From NCBI GenBank assembly GCA_014898425.1, contig RCSZ01000017.1, positions 434,001 through 498,000 on the forward strand: a stretch of 64,000 bases of DNA, in the 5' to 3' direction. The notes beneath the pieces were generated by a model. It was not told the DNA's origin. It was given only the letters and a program-made list of their open reading frames with translations, and did no database searches. Of the stretch, positions 1 through 12,050 are shown piece after piece. Every line of letters begins with the position of its first letter. The stretch's first letter is position 1. A program made the translations under genes and the position numbers. Origin of the DNA: Botryotinia globosa. Lineage: Eukaryota; Ascomycota; Leotiomycetes; Helotiales; Sclerotiniaceae.

Positions 1-3000
1 ACACTCTGTCTAGGAGGAAAGCCTAGTGCGACGAATCGTGGAAGCAGTATGAAAAGCTTAATCAAGACAGGAACCGATCGGGGAATGCTTCTTGTCAGAT
101 TGAAAAATGAGGGTTCCGACGCCTATCGGCCAGAATTATACGGAAAGTCGATTATCATTGAACGCCATTTCTCGGGCAGTGGTAGCACTTATAGAGTGAA
201 GAACGCAGCCGGTGGTGTTGTAACTAGTAAGAAGGGTGACATGGATGATATAGTGGAGTATTTCCAGCTTCAAGTTGACAACCCAATGAATGTTCTTACT
301 CAAGATGAGGCGAAAACCTTCATTACATCTTCTACCCCGGCCCAGAAGTTCGACTTTTTCAGGAAGGGCGTACAACTCGAACAACTTGACAATGATTACA
401 AGCTTGTTTCAGAGAGTTGTGATCAGATCGAAGTTCTTCTTAATGAAAGCATGGGTGATCTCGAGGCACTGGAAAAACAGGCCGAGGATGCAGAGGCAAA
501 GAAGAAGATTTATGATCAGCATCAAGACATGAGAGTCGAGAAGAGAGTTCTCAGAAACCAGTTGACATGGTTCCAAGTTGACGAGCAAGAAAGCGAACTG
601 GAGGAGCGCAAAAGGACAGTGGTGGAAACACAACGGAAGATTGAGGAAAAGGAGAAGATTGTAGATGAGAAAGACCGAGCATATCAGACACTCGATGCTT
701 CAGTTGAGCGAGCTTCTGAAAAGGCAAGAATTCTTGGAGAAGAGCTTGTCCCTATCAAAGACGAAGAGCAGGAAGCCAAGTCGAAGGCTGAAGAGGCAGA
801 CTCGGAGGTTAAAAAGCTCCACCAGGAACACAAGGAGAGTAAGCTGGAACTCGAAACAGCAAAGCAAAAAGCTCGAACCATACAAGGGGAGATCGATGCC
901 GAGCAGAAGCGTATTGAGGATGCCAATGGTGGATCTCTTAATCGAAAATTCACAGAGATAGAATCTGCCAAGACGGAAGCTTCGCAGGCTAGAGCCGAAT
1001 TTGAGAGGAGCCATGGAGAAACGCAAGGATTGGTGGAAAGGAGTCAATCTGCTAAAACTGCACTTGAAAGAGAGCAAGGGCCCTTGGCTGCGAAGAGAAA
1101 GGAGGTGGAGAGCTGTAGGAACAGACTAAGAGAAATGCAGAACGAACGCCCAGATCGAATACGCATTTTTGACCAGAAAATGCCTGAGCTACTTCGGAGA
1201 ATAGAGCAAGATCAAGGATTCCTCCAAAAACCCGTTGGCCCTATTGGTCTCCACGTGAAACTCCGCGATCCTAAGTGGTCCGATATTCTCGAGGTGACTT
1301 TTGGTAACGCCTTGAATAGTTTTGCCGTTACCAACAAAGCAGACCAGAACAGGCTTCAGAAAATCATCTCCTCAATGGGTATACTTCGAACTCAGATTTA
1401 CATCACGAATCCCAAACCCATTGACACCGCAAACAACGAGCCGGATCAGCACTTCATGACCATTTTAAGAATGTTGGATATTGATAGTGAAATTGTGAGG
1501 AATACATTGATCATAAACCAAGCAATAGATCAGGTATTACTGATAGATGACTTAGAAGAAGCAATGCGCATCATGGAGCCTAGGTCTATGCCTGCGCATG
1601 TCAGACATTGCTTCACTCTCAATCCACAAAGAAGAGGCTGGGGTATTCGCCTGTATTGCAATGGTCCTAACTATCAAAATAGTGCTCAGGACTATGTGCC
1701 ACCCTACCGGTTCACAGCTCGCATGAATACAGATGGTGAGCGCCGGATTGTCTTGCAACAGGAAACATTGAAACAGTGCCAAGCTGAAGAGTCAAGGCTT
1801 GCAAACAGTTGCCGTACAGCTCAACAGCGCGTCCAAGAGGCAGATAGAGCGATCCAACAGCACAAGGTCGCCCAAGGCAGATTGAAGATTCGCTTACAAA
1901 AGGCCGAAGAACTTGTTGAATCATTAGAAAATGAATACAGCAACCTTAACATTGAGGATGGCTATCTGGATTCCCTAAAAGCACAATTGGAGGAGGCAAA
2001 TGACAATGTTACGCATTACGAAAATGCTTATGGTGCTACTACTCTTGCAAGGACTGAGTACAATACAACGTCTCTTGGCTGTAAAAACGCCTATCGAGCC
2101 GCCAAGAAACGTGTCGAAAGTCATGAGAAATTGATTGCCGACGCAAATCAAAAGGTCAAAGCTAAAGAACAGGCACGCGCTATAGCACTCGGGGAAAAGA
2201 ATGCTGCTATCGCGCAAGTTGGGGTCTATAAGGATTACAAACGAGAAGCCGAAACCAAGCTCGCAGATACGGAAACTCGGGTAAAAGAATACATGGAAGC
2301 AGCAACGCAGATATGTGCCAGAATTCCAGTGCCGCCACAGGAGACCAGAGCTAGTCTTGAAGCGAAGTACAAGAGTATTACAGATCAATTGAGTCAGTAT
2401 AGCAGAAAGCTTGGGGTCACAGAGCAAGAAATTATTGATGGCTATGCAAAGGCTCATGAGCTCTTGAAGAGCTTCAAATCACGCCGTAAACACATGGAAG
2501 AATTGCTTCGTCTGCTTAAGTATTCTTTCTCTCTGCGCATGAAGCAGTACCGCAGTTTCCAGAGACACATTTCTGCCAGATCTCGTATCAACTTCAATTA
2601 TCTGCTGAGTGAGAGAGCCTTCAGGGGAAAACTTGAGATTGATCACAAGAACAGATTACTGGATGTCCATGTCGAGCCTGACGAGACGAGTAATAATAAG
2701 AAGGGTCGACAAACCAAGACACTTTCGGGAGGAGAAAAATCGTTTTCGTCTATCTGTCTACTTCTCTCCCTCTGGGAAGCTATGGGTGCCCCTCTTCGCT
2801 GTTTGGATGAGTTCGACGTTTTCATGGATGATGTTAATCGGGATGTGAGCACCAAGATGATCGTAAGTTACAATAAGCTCTACTCACGGATTTCTGATAT
2901 GCTAATGAGTCGATAGATCAGCGCTGCTCGACGCGCCGTTGGCAGACAATTTATCTTGATCACACCCAAAGCCTTGGGAGCTGGTATTGACAAAAATCCT

Positions 3001-3133
3001 GATGTTAAAATCTACAAGTAAGTCCCTCAATCGCTAATCTAATTCCCATATCTTCCTCCTAACATATAACAGACTCGCAGCTCCGAGAGACAGGTTACAG
3101 AAGTCTATTCCCGAAGCGATAAATCCCGCTTAG
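1..3133 (+). CDS. SMC6: SMC6, structural maintenance of chromosomes protein 6 (5' truncated by window edge)
   Basis: ATPase of the SMC5/6 complex, which acts on chromatin in recombinational repair and in resolving stalled forks. The gene runs off the left edge: 1,007 residues are visible, so roughly the first 130-150, including Walker A, are missing. Exons read as 1-2862, 2917-3017 and 3073-3133; introns are GT-AG with in-phase junctions and a GCTAATG branch site in the first. Visible parts in order are the end of the N-terminal head, a long coiled coil, the hinge (about residues 375-480), the return coiled coil, the ABC signature LSGGEKSFSS and Walker B LRCLDEFDVFMDDVNR. The last exon ends in SIPEAINPA. 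The FMDDVNR motif after Walker B distinguishes SMC6 from SMC1-4. It converges on COQ9 with about 300 bp between stops. Confidence 0.95.
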
Positions 3134-3429
3134 CCGAATTCTACTGTAATTTACTTAACTTTTGAGGGGCGTTGGGGACTTGTAAAATCACAGTGGGGGA
3201 ATATTTGGTGATATGTCTTACGAAGATATGGAGTTATGGTGTTCACTGGTCCTCGAGTCCAGGTATGGTATTACCCATGAGGCTGCTAGGGGTGGCAAAT
3301 TTGATGTTAAAACAACATGAATATGAATGAATACATGACCTTTTATTGATCTTTCTGTTCCCTCCTTCCATTCCCTTCAGGCTACATGAAAAATCAAAAT
3401 CCATTCGTCTATCTCATACAAATCATCCA
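3134..3429. other. Convergent intergenic region SMC6/COQ9
   Basis: The 296 bp between the two stop codons must hold both 3' UTRs. No further gene is visible; the only short ORF here overlaps the COQ9 end on the opposite strand and has no recognisable content. Confidence 0.6.
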
Positions 3430-4367
3430 CTAAATTCTCACCCCCTTACTCCTCAAAACATTAACTCCCGCCATCGCCGTGAAACCCACCCATTGACTAA
3501 TCCCCCCAACAACTCCTCCAAGCACTTGTGAATCCCTAAATCTTCTCTCCAGGAACTCGCGGGTATCTTTAAAACCCTCGGATTTATCTGTCGTCATGTA
3601 TAATTCGGTAGCAGCGTAAATAGTGGAAAGACTGGCTCGCTTAGTATACCAGGAACTGTCGACTGAGATGTCGCCGGACAGAAACCAGATCTCGTCGGAG
3701 AGGGAATGTAGTTCGCGGAGAGAAGTGGGGAGATTGGTCGGTAGAGTGAGGAGACTTTGAGCCTGGGAAGGGAGTTAGCTGGGGTTTCGATATATTTGGA
3801 GTTTCGAATCTGATTTAGAAGAGGGGAATTGTGAAGGTATTTTGGAGGTGGTTTTAGTTTTCTTATGGAATGTAACAAGAAAAGTCCAAGCTAAAATTTA
3901 CGAACCTCCTGCCATTTATGAATTACATCTTTGTTTCCCATCAATCTCTCCCATGTCAATGCCTTAACTCTCCTTCCCACTCCCTTCGGTGGTTCCCTTC
4001 CTTCATTTTCTATAGGTGGAGCAATGAGTTCTGTGTGATTCTTCAAAGCTATTCTTTGGGTGTACAAATGGTAGTGTGCTATACTAAAGGCCCCTTTAGG
4101 AAAAAGATTTGTGGCGGCAGGTATATAACCGACATCTTGGGCGCCGAGTGAAAGGGTATTAAGGGTGAAGCCGTGAGTAGGGATGTGCGGAAGGGAGGCG
4201 CGGAGAATGCTTGTTTCGGTGGGTGGAAAAGGAGAATCTGAGGGAGAGGGGCGGTCGTATGAATGATAGGATTTTGTGGAGAGACAATTTGGAATTGCGC
4301 GATTGTATTGTTTGATGAGAGGACGTAGATGGCGGGGTAGTAGTCTAATAACTGTGGGAGACGACAT
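3430..4367 (-). CDS. COQ9: COQ9-like ubiquinone biosynthesis protein, mitochondrial
   Basis: Lipid-binding accessory protein of the CoQ synthesis complex on the mitochondrial inner membrane; in the family it presents intermediates to the COQ7 hydroxylase. Exon 1 is 4367-3906 and exon 2 is 3762-3430, joined in phase 0 (donor GTTCGT, acceptor CAG), giving 264 residues. The N-terminus is rich in Arg/Ser with few acids, as expected of a presequence. The core reads LPHIPTHGFTLNTLSLGAQDVGY, close to the family pattern, with TNLFPKGAFSIAHYHL next, and exon 2 supplies the segment around SVDSSWYTKRASLSTIYAATELYM. The residues after the first exon's open frame (VRKF) are intronic. The assignment rests on the conserved core and on length. 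Confidence 0.9.
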
Positions 4368-6660
4368 GTTTGGGAGGTGGTTTGTGAGGATAAATTTTGG
4401 TGGTGTTAATAGTAGAAGATTTTCTAATTCAAGGTTCAGCTTGGGCCAATAGTTGCCCGTCCCGCGGGATATCCCGTTAGGCTCGTTTTTTTGCGAGCTC
4501 TACCTACTTTTAGAGTATGTAAGCTGGAGGTAAGCTTCCCTTTTGCTATTTCAACCGCAGAGCCTCGTTTATGAAGAACTTTGGCCGCCATCCATAAGCG
4601 GATGAAGCAATTGTTGGTCAAGTTCGCCGTTCTTTTCGTATTGGTCTCCTTCTTTGGTGCAAATGCCATTGTAAAGTTACCTTTGATCCACTTTTCTATA
4701 TGCAGTAAGAAATGTTACTTACCTCTCACAGCATGTATGTCATGTTTTTGCTGGTGTCTTTCTCGTCACACTTTTCGTTACCCCTGGTATGAAATGTTAA
4801 TCATCTGCGCGACGTCCCATTCGATGTGGATAGACTCGGTCGAAAACACATTGCGGCATGCAATGTGCGCCTTCCCCTAGGGATGCAACGGCAACATCGT
4901 ATTGCATGAAACTTTTGGTCCTATTCTGCAAGATACGAACGGGCACATGTGTACATATAATTGTACATATCAGGGGAAATGGACCTATCTCTACATTCTG
5001 ATCGTCTTCTTTCAGGCCAGAGGAGCTGAAATTGGGCATGCAAATGACACTTCGTGGTTGAGGCATCGTCTCGTGGACATATCAACTTGATTCTGTCGTG
5101 CTACGGGGAAGAGCTTCCGTCCCGCAAGCCAGTTGAGCCCAGGTATTGTTGCAGATTTCAGCTGCAGGTCATCAATTTTTGGGAATTACCATATCATTGG
5201 CGTTTAGGCCCTCCGATTCAACGTTTCTTCCATAGTGGTAATAAGCATGCATGGGATTGCTCAAACCCCCCCCCAACAAGTGGGTAGGACATGTTTTCGT
5301 TCACCTTGCTCATACGTTGATTGATATAGTGAAGCGCGTTTCATGAAGAAGTTCGCCGAGAGTCATAGCTCCTGGCAATATTGCATTTGCGTTTCCATTT
5401 CTTTGGCTTTGTTCAATTGGATAAGAAGGACTGAGATCGCACATAACGTGAGAGAGATCCCAGGTGTAGATCTAATGAAAGGGAACTATTGGTGGATACC
5501 TACTCCCAGTTCAAAAGACTTCATTGGTTTGCTTGATCTGAAAGGAGGTTTGAGCTTCCTTATTCGATAAATTTGAACCAGACTTGATCCAGCCAATCTT
5601 CTCCGGAGTTTGTAGACTAAACTATTTTTGTGAATTGTGCGGGGGTCTGTATGTACGGTGCCTATTAGAGAAATGTGAGATTTGTAGAAGATTGTTGAAC
5701 TTCAAGATCTGTAATGTCCATTAGGTAAAATGAATCCAGGCGAGGTGATCCTAGAGATTCTTTAACCTGAACCAAATTGAGTAGCATGCGATGAATATCA
5801 GTCTGAATAATAGAAACATCTGATGTGTCCAATTGAGACAGCGAGTTGAGAGGAGTAAGTTATGGGCCCATTGTATCATATATACATGACTACTCGCGCC
5901 GTACAATGAGCGTGACCAAAAAGCACATATAATTCATGTTGACTCTAGGAGGGAGCATAATGATGGAGCCCATGGTTCCGCGTTGTAGACTTGTAGTCCG
6001 GAAATTTCGCTAGACGCTGGAGGAGTGGAGGGGCCCATGATGATACGATCCATAGCCAGAGATAGATAGATATTGAAGGCGTGGAGAACAAGTGGTTCGC
6101 ATGATTATACTCCACGCGTCGACCTCTCTCTTTTTGAACTTGCAAAACAGCGAATCCAATGGTATGGTTTCCCTGAAAGTCCGCTGTACTATAAAAACAT
6201 GCCCAAGTGTAATCAATGCATGAGCGTGTGCCAATATGTCTTCGTATGCTGCCATATCTAGAAAGAATTGGCCAACAGAGGATGAAGATGAGTGTGAGAT
6301 TCAGTCAACAACAACATTACGTATGTATGGGGGGATAGGTAAGGGAATGTACGGTGCAATGTAAGAAAAGGTTTCGGTGAACGATTTGGTTCACTTTGGA
6401 TAGTAGGCTCGAGGTAGGTTTAGAAATAGAAATTATCATTTGTGATAATTATCAATGATGGATTACTAGAATCGCACCTCTCAGTTACCGCATTGGGCTA
6501 TTATTTCTTATTTAAGAGTGATGATTAATAGATTATGTCTCAGCTGAAGCCAGAAATTGATAGAGAGGCAACCGCCGGTTATCAACCGAAAAGGTAACAG
6601 TTCCTGCGCGCTACCTACCTAGCTATTTTTCTCCAACTCCTCATTACATCGCGTCTTCAA
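4368..6660. other. Gene-poor intergenic stretch
   Basis: About 2.3 kb with only short ORFs (up to 99 codons) on both strands and no recognisable protein family. A hydrophobic, signal-like stretch is encoded near 4600-4675, but I could not extend it into a convincing spliced gene. A run of nine C lies near 5267. The distal part probably contains the promoter of the downstream RNA-binding protein. Confidence 0.5.
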
Positions 6661-6670
6661 TAGGCACTCA

Positions 6671-6773
6671 CACCTTACACCTTACACCTTCCACCTTCCA
6701 CCTTCCACCTTACACCCATCATATCATCATATCATCAAAACATCCACCACCCACCACCCACCACCCACCACCC
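6671..6773. repeat. Two short 7-bp tandem arrays
   Basis: CACCTTA/CACCTTC repeats about six times (6671-6716), followed after about 28 bp by four copies of CCACCAC (6744-6773). Both have a 7-bp period and are purine-free or nearly so on the plus strand. They lie 660-770 bp upstream of the RNA-binding protein start codon, in its promoter or long leader. Confidence 0.8.
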
Positions 6774-7437
6774 AACACATCCCCATCCATACAGATTTGA
6801 ACCACGCCATCTTTCATCTGTATTACCTCAAGGAGTAGTACACCCTTGTGAGCCATCTAGTCGGGTAAGGAAAATATAGAAATTTAATTCAAATTTTCTG
6901 TATCTCATCCTTTCCAACCCAGCCATTGGCCAAAGCAACAACCAGGTAAGCTCTCACTTATGGCTCAGATGTCATTCATTCCCAACCCACCCCCCAAGAC
7001 ATCCTCAAGTCTTGTCCTCCCAATCCATTCATCAGCTATTCTTCGATTCGAGCTTTGTCACCGCAGATAGGTCGCAGGCAGATCCAACCCTTGACATTCA
7101 TCCACGATCTTTTTTTGGTAACGCCCTTGTTGACGAACATTGCCGCAGGAAAAAAACAAACAGACGCTGTGCCATATTGCCCTTGTTGAACTTCTTCTTC
7201 CTTACGGGTCCCTATAAGCCGCATCGAATATCCTTCACGGAGCTTCACTGGTTCAACTTATTTGCCGATTTCGATCAATTAAACGCAACGTTTAATTCGC
7301 CCTTACTTAGTCCATAGAATCCTTGTGCGCAGTCACTTAGGAGTCCATTTCGTCTCCAACCTGCAGGTTAGAGCATTAAGCAGCAGCAGCCTCCTGATTC
7401 TACTTATCACCTTAATACTTCACTCACAATAGATACA

Positions 7438-9873
7438 ATGGGTATGTTTCCCAATACCCTCCCCTCCATTCCCAATTAGTCCATTCACCTTCTTTCTTAT
7501 TCACTTTATTTGGTCTTGTTTTATTCACGTCATTGAACCCTTCTGACCTTTGATTCTTCCTTAACCTTTACACAAACCACCCCACCTCAATCTTGCTTCC
7601 TTTAGAACATTTTATTAACAATCTATTATTTGATCTAGCGGACGACTCTTATCGACCACAAGTATGTTCAATTTCTTCTACTTCCTCAATAATCACTCCA
7701 GTATAACATTGCGCAAACCTGGGCGTCAGCAACATAAGGCACTCCCGAAAGCCTTATGAGTCTTCGGCTTATGGCATCTCATTTCCAGGCGCAAACTTGT
7801 CGTGAGATCCCGTTGATCGCAACGCGCCAGTGCGCTTCTGTGGGAACCTTTCCTAATTAATGGCGTAAGAACCTTGATGGTCTAGTCTAACCCACACATA
7901 CAAAAATTCTCGCACAACACAGATTTCTTCATTGTCTTTTGTCCATCTAATGGTTAAAGAAGCTTACGTTTCACAGAGAGAGAGATCTCGTTCACCTCGT
8001 CGACAACGCTCTCGCAGTCCAGGACGCACCCAACGTCGTCGTTCATATTCTCCTCGCAGTCGCTCACGCAGCCGTGACGAACATCGCAGAAACGATCGCA
8101 GATCTCGATCCCCAATGTCGGGTGCTGCAGGTGTAGGTGGTTCTGGGGGGTCAGCTTACGGTGGACAACCACATAGGACATACGAAGAGAGAGCTGCGGC
8201 CAGAGAGCAAATGATGAGCACTCTACGTGAATCATCGCAACAAGACCGTCGTGTCTACGTCGGCAACTTATCATACGATGTTAAGTGGCATCATCTTAAA
8301 GACTTTATGAGATCTGGTCAGTGTTCGATAATGGAGGTTGGAGTTGGAGATATGGGCTAACCAGGGGTTCGGTTTCTTTAGCTGGAGAGGTCCTCTTTGC
8401 TGATGTGTTATTGCTTCCTAATGGAATGTCGAAGGTGGGCGCCTATACGTGATTGGCTTTGAATCTTTTTCTTTTTCTCTTGGATTTTGATGGAATGTTG
8501 GATTGACGGATTGGGACGTTGTTCCGCGGGTATTGTAGGGATGCGGGTAAGTAACAACCTTAACTTGAATGATCTCAAATGCTAACTCGAAATAGCATTG
8601 TAGAATATGCTACGAGGGAGCAAGCTCAACAGGCAGTCAACACACTGTCCAATCAGAACCTTATGGGAAGACTCGTTTACGTTAGAGAGGTAAGCATGCA
8701 TTCTATGCCGTTTCAATTGTGTATTTAACATTTATTAATTTTTGTGATAGGACCGTGAGGCCGAACCCCGATTCACCGGTACTCCATCTGGAGGCCGTGG
8801 CGGTTACGAAGGCGGCGGTCCACCAGGAGGTCGTGGTGGTTTCCAAGGTGGTTTCGGAGGTGGCATGGCCCCTGGAGGTGGAGCTGGAGGTGGAGGACGT
8901 CAAATTTACGTCTCCAACGTTTGTCCCCATCTATCTTTACCCTTTTTATGACTCTAGTGCCGAGAATATTAACCTTGCGATTTAGCTTCCCTATACCGTT
9001 GGATGGCAAGATCTGAAGGATCTATTCCGCGGCGCTGGTATGTTTCCCTCCTGCACTAACACAAACGTGGTCAAGATGTTGATCAATACTGCATAGCCCG
9101 AAATGGTGCCGTTGTCCGCGCCGACGTCCATGTTGGTCCTGATGGACGTCCAAAGGGCTCTGGTGTTGTTGCCTTCGAATCTCCCGATGACGCTCGCAAT
9201 GCCATTCAGCAGTTCAATGGTTATGACTGGCAAGGTCGCCCTCTTGAGGTCCGCGAAGATCGCTTCGCAGGTGCTCAAGGATTTGGTGGTTCTCGTGGAG
9301 GATTTGGCGGCCGTGGAGGTTTCGGTGGCGGATTTGGAGGCCGTGGAGGCTTCGGAGGTGGCCGTGGCGGATTTGGCGGAGGATTTGGTGGAGGTCGTGG
9401 TGGATTTGGCGGAGGTTACGCCGGAGGTGCCGGTGGATTCGATGGTGGTGCTGGAGCTCCCGCAGCTGCACCTAACCCTTTCACCGACCACGCTACCGCT
9501 GGAACCGAGAGAAGTGAGATTATCTATGTTCGCAACGTAAGTATTATTTGGCTCCTCTCGTCATATTACAAACTAATGTAAAATCTAGCTTCCATGGTCC
9601 ACTAGCAACGAAGATCTTGTCGAGCTGTTCACCACCATTGGCAAGGTCGAACAGGCTGAGATCCAATACGAGCCTAATGGCCGATCCCGTGGTACTGGTG
9701 TTGTTAGATTTGACTCCGCCGAGAATGCCGATACCGCCATCGAAAAATTCTCTGGCTACCAATATGGAGGCCGTCCTCTCGGCTTGAGCTTTGTCAAGTA
9801 CCAAATCCCTGGTGGTGCCGGTGATGCTATGGAGACAGAAGTCACTCACCTCACACAAGATCAAATCATGTGA
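7438..9873 (+). CDS. GBP2: Gbp2/Hrb1-like SR-type mRNA-binding protein with three RRMs
   Basis: Nuclear poly(A)-RNA-binding protein; in yeast, Gbp2/Hrb1 travel with TREX and take part in mRNA export and quality control. Nine coding exons: 7438-7441, 7639-7661, 7977-8316, 8382-8434, 8539-8546, 8596-8689, 8751-8918, 8986-9037, 9097-9536, plus a tenth at 9589-9873, all phase-consistent, for 488 residues. An N-terminal Arg/Ser region (RERSRSPRR...) precedes RRM1 (RNP2 VYVGNLSY), a Gly/Arg-rich linker, RRM2 (RNP2 IYVSNLPY, RNP1 KGSGVVAF), a long RGG/FGG stretch rich in GGFGG, and RRM3 ([16 protein letters not shown]). The RGG stretch is a likely arginine-methylation target. Exon 1 ends one base after the ATG codon. 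Exon 5 is an 8-nt microexon encoding most of Gly-Cys-Gly in RRM1. The second intron (315 nt) is unusually long. Confidence 0.92.
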
Positions 9874-10667
9874 GCTCGGATCTAAGCACACGAACTAGTT
9901 CCACACCTTACGACACCTTTCGCCAATGTTACAACACACTTTTCTTTTATCAAGCTCGATTTCCTTATGTGTACTCAAAGATCTAACACCCAAAAAGTCA
10001 TCGGAGGCTGAGAATTCTCTCTGCGTGGATGAATCAAAGGATTCATCCAGCATGGAATTGCTCTACTATTTCGTTGCGAGTCTGGAGGTGAATATTCATG
10101 CGCATTGCTTTCTATGTTTTCTTTCATTCAAAAGTCTTCTCACAGAATGGACCTAATAGCAAGTACAATGTCATTAGACGCCTGATACTCATAGCAATAC
10201 AAGTCTATTTTTGAGATAAACCTCTTTCCATATATGAGTGAGCGTGAAAGCCATAAAATAACGTCATAAAGTGTATGCCAACCAAGCAATGCTAAATGGA
10301 CAAGATTGTCACCTTGTTGTTTTTGATAAACAATCACAAGTACTCGAAATTAACACAATCACATGAGTCCTTCAGATTCATATTTGAAGATGGTCGTGAA
10401 TCATTAATCATCTACTGTATCATATCTGATTATTCACTCTATCAAAAATGACTTGGATCTTGGTCATATTATATAGTTCTTGAAGTCTCCCCCCTTGATC
10501 TCTTTTAATCGTGAATGTACAACTAATACCAAATCCCGAAATTAAATTTTTATTCTCCTTCAAGAACAATAACACATTAATAATAGAGACATAACGAGAC
10601 TCACAACCACGATCACACTCATACAACTTCAGATATTATACTGCATCCCTACAGCTCACACATAATT
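9874..10667. other. Intergenic region between RNA-binding protein and unknown AT-hook gene
   Basis: About 800 bp, AT-rich, with only short unrelated ORFs on both strands. It holds the 3' UTR of the upstream gene and the promoter of the downstream one; no other feature is visible. Confidence 0.5.
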
Positions 10668-12050
10668 ATGTGTCTCATACGCCCTTTTCGATACGCCTGC
10701 TGTGACCGAACCTACGTCGAAGTCTCCAAACTTGATAGTAGCTGTCCCGACGGATGGCCGCTAGAGAAGTGTCCCGAAGATCTATGTCTTGTACATGGTT
10801 CTAGAGTTAGAGATCAACGGTGGTTACTTCAGGGTACATGTTGGAGATGTCAAGCCATGAGTGAGGGGCTTGAAGGAGACGATTACGAAGCTAGAAGACC
10901 ACCTATCGATAACGCGTTTGTGGTTGAGGGTCTAGAGAATTGTAGTCCAGAAGGACGACGAAGAAGAGCTGAACACGCTGGAAACTGTTGGTTCTGTGGT
11001 GCGAGCAGTGATGGAGTCAGGGACTGCGAATCGTGTGACGGAACGGGATGCGCACGCAAGGGCAAGAATAAAGCTGTCGAAGAGGTACCCGAATGCTCTG
11101 TCAAGAAGAAGCGTCGCACAACTGCTACTACTGTTGCTGGAGGAGGCATTTCCAAGCCTAGAAGAGGTAGACCACCTGGTGGCGGCAAGAAGAAGAAATT
11201 GGCAGCAATTAAAGAAGAGGGCCAAATGAATCTAATCTCGTCTTTCATGGAAGGCAATAACGCATATCAGCAAGGGGAATTTCGTCCCGAAATTCCAGAA
11301 TCCTCATACAACAACTATTCTTGGCAATCCGCTGAACAGAATGAAGACCCCAGCTTACCTAGCTACGGCATGGATGTTGACGACGACCCTTATGCAGGAC
11401 AATGCCGTGGCATGCCTCTATTCACAGATCGGGCACCCCTTCACCAATACGGTACCATGGCAGATTACGAAGTGAATCCGCAACAAGTAGAGCGCTCCAC
11501 AATGGGATATCAAGATCATCTCCAGTCCTCCATTGAATTTGATCACGAGGGATCACATGGTGAATTCAATACTGGCGACGGCGGTGAAGGAGTAAGGTCC
11601 GATAATTTAGACACATCTGAGGTACGTTAACATGACCCGTATATGAAGAGAAATGAACTAACAACCCCTGAACAGAATCAGTTTGTCTTTTTGGCTGGCT
11701 TGCATCACAGTCATGATGCAACCTTTTTGACTCATAATGACTGGCCCCAATATGCGGATAGTTTGACACTTTCTCCTTCAAAGGAGACAAACAATGAGTT
11801 CGCACCAACTCATGATACGGATATGCAATCCGCAGGCCCGGTCGCACAGGTTGCTCAAATGACGGTCGATCTGTTCACTCCCCAACCACGTTATTTGCCT
11901 AGTCCCACACTCTCAGAAGCTCATATTGCTCAGCATGCTCCTCCTAACAATTTCATGGCAACCTCAACCTCAACTCCGGCTTCTGCTGTAGCAGGCAATA
12001 CATCTGCTAATGCTTCTCTTCCTATTTCGCGTATCGCTACTCCTCCTTAG
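10668..12050 (+). CDS. Unknown Cys-rich protein with AT-hook-like motif
   Basis: Two exons, 10668-11621 and 11676-12050, joined in phase 0 (GTACGT donor, CAG acceptor, CTAAC branch site) give 442 residues. The family is not recognised. The N-terminal third has paired cysteines (YACCDRTY, SCPDGW, KCPEDLC, CWRCQ, then CWFCGASSDGVRDCESC), suggesting one or two metal-binding modules. A basic patch near residues 146-180 contains a nuclear-localisation-like KKKRR and an AT-hook-like core PRRGRPPGGGKKKK, so nuclear DNA binding is plausible. The rest is low-complexity, rich in Ser, Thr, Pro and Gln, like a disordered regulatory tail. The second exon ends ISRIATPP. It is not a standard zinc-cluster transcription factor: no CX2CX6C motif is seen. 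Confidence 0.75.

Noticed and set aside
4436..4880. Signal-peptide-like ORF around 4600 and a basic ORF on the other strand
   Set aside because: The hydrophobic start is followed by a short, unremarkable tail; I could not build a consistent spliced gene on either strand.
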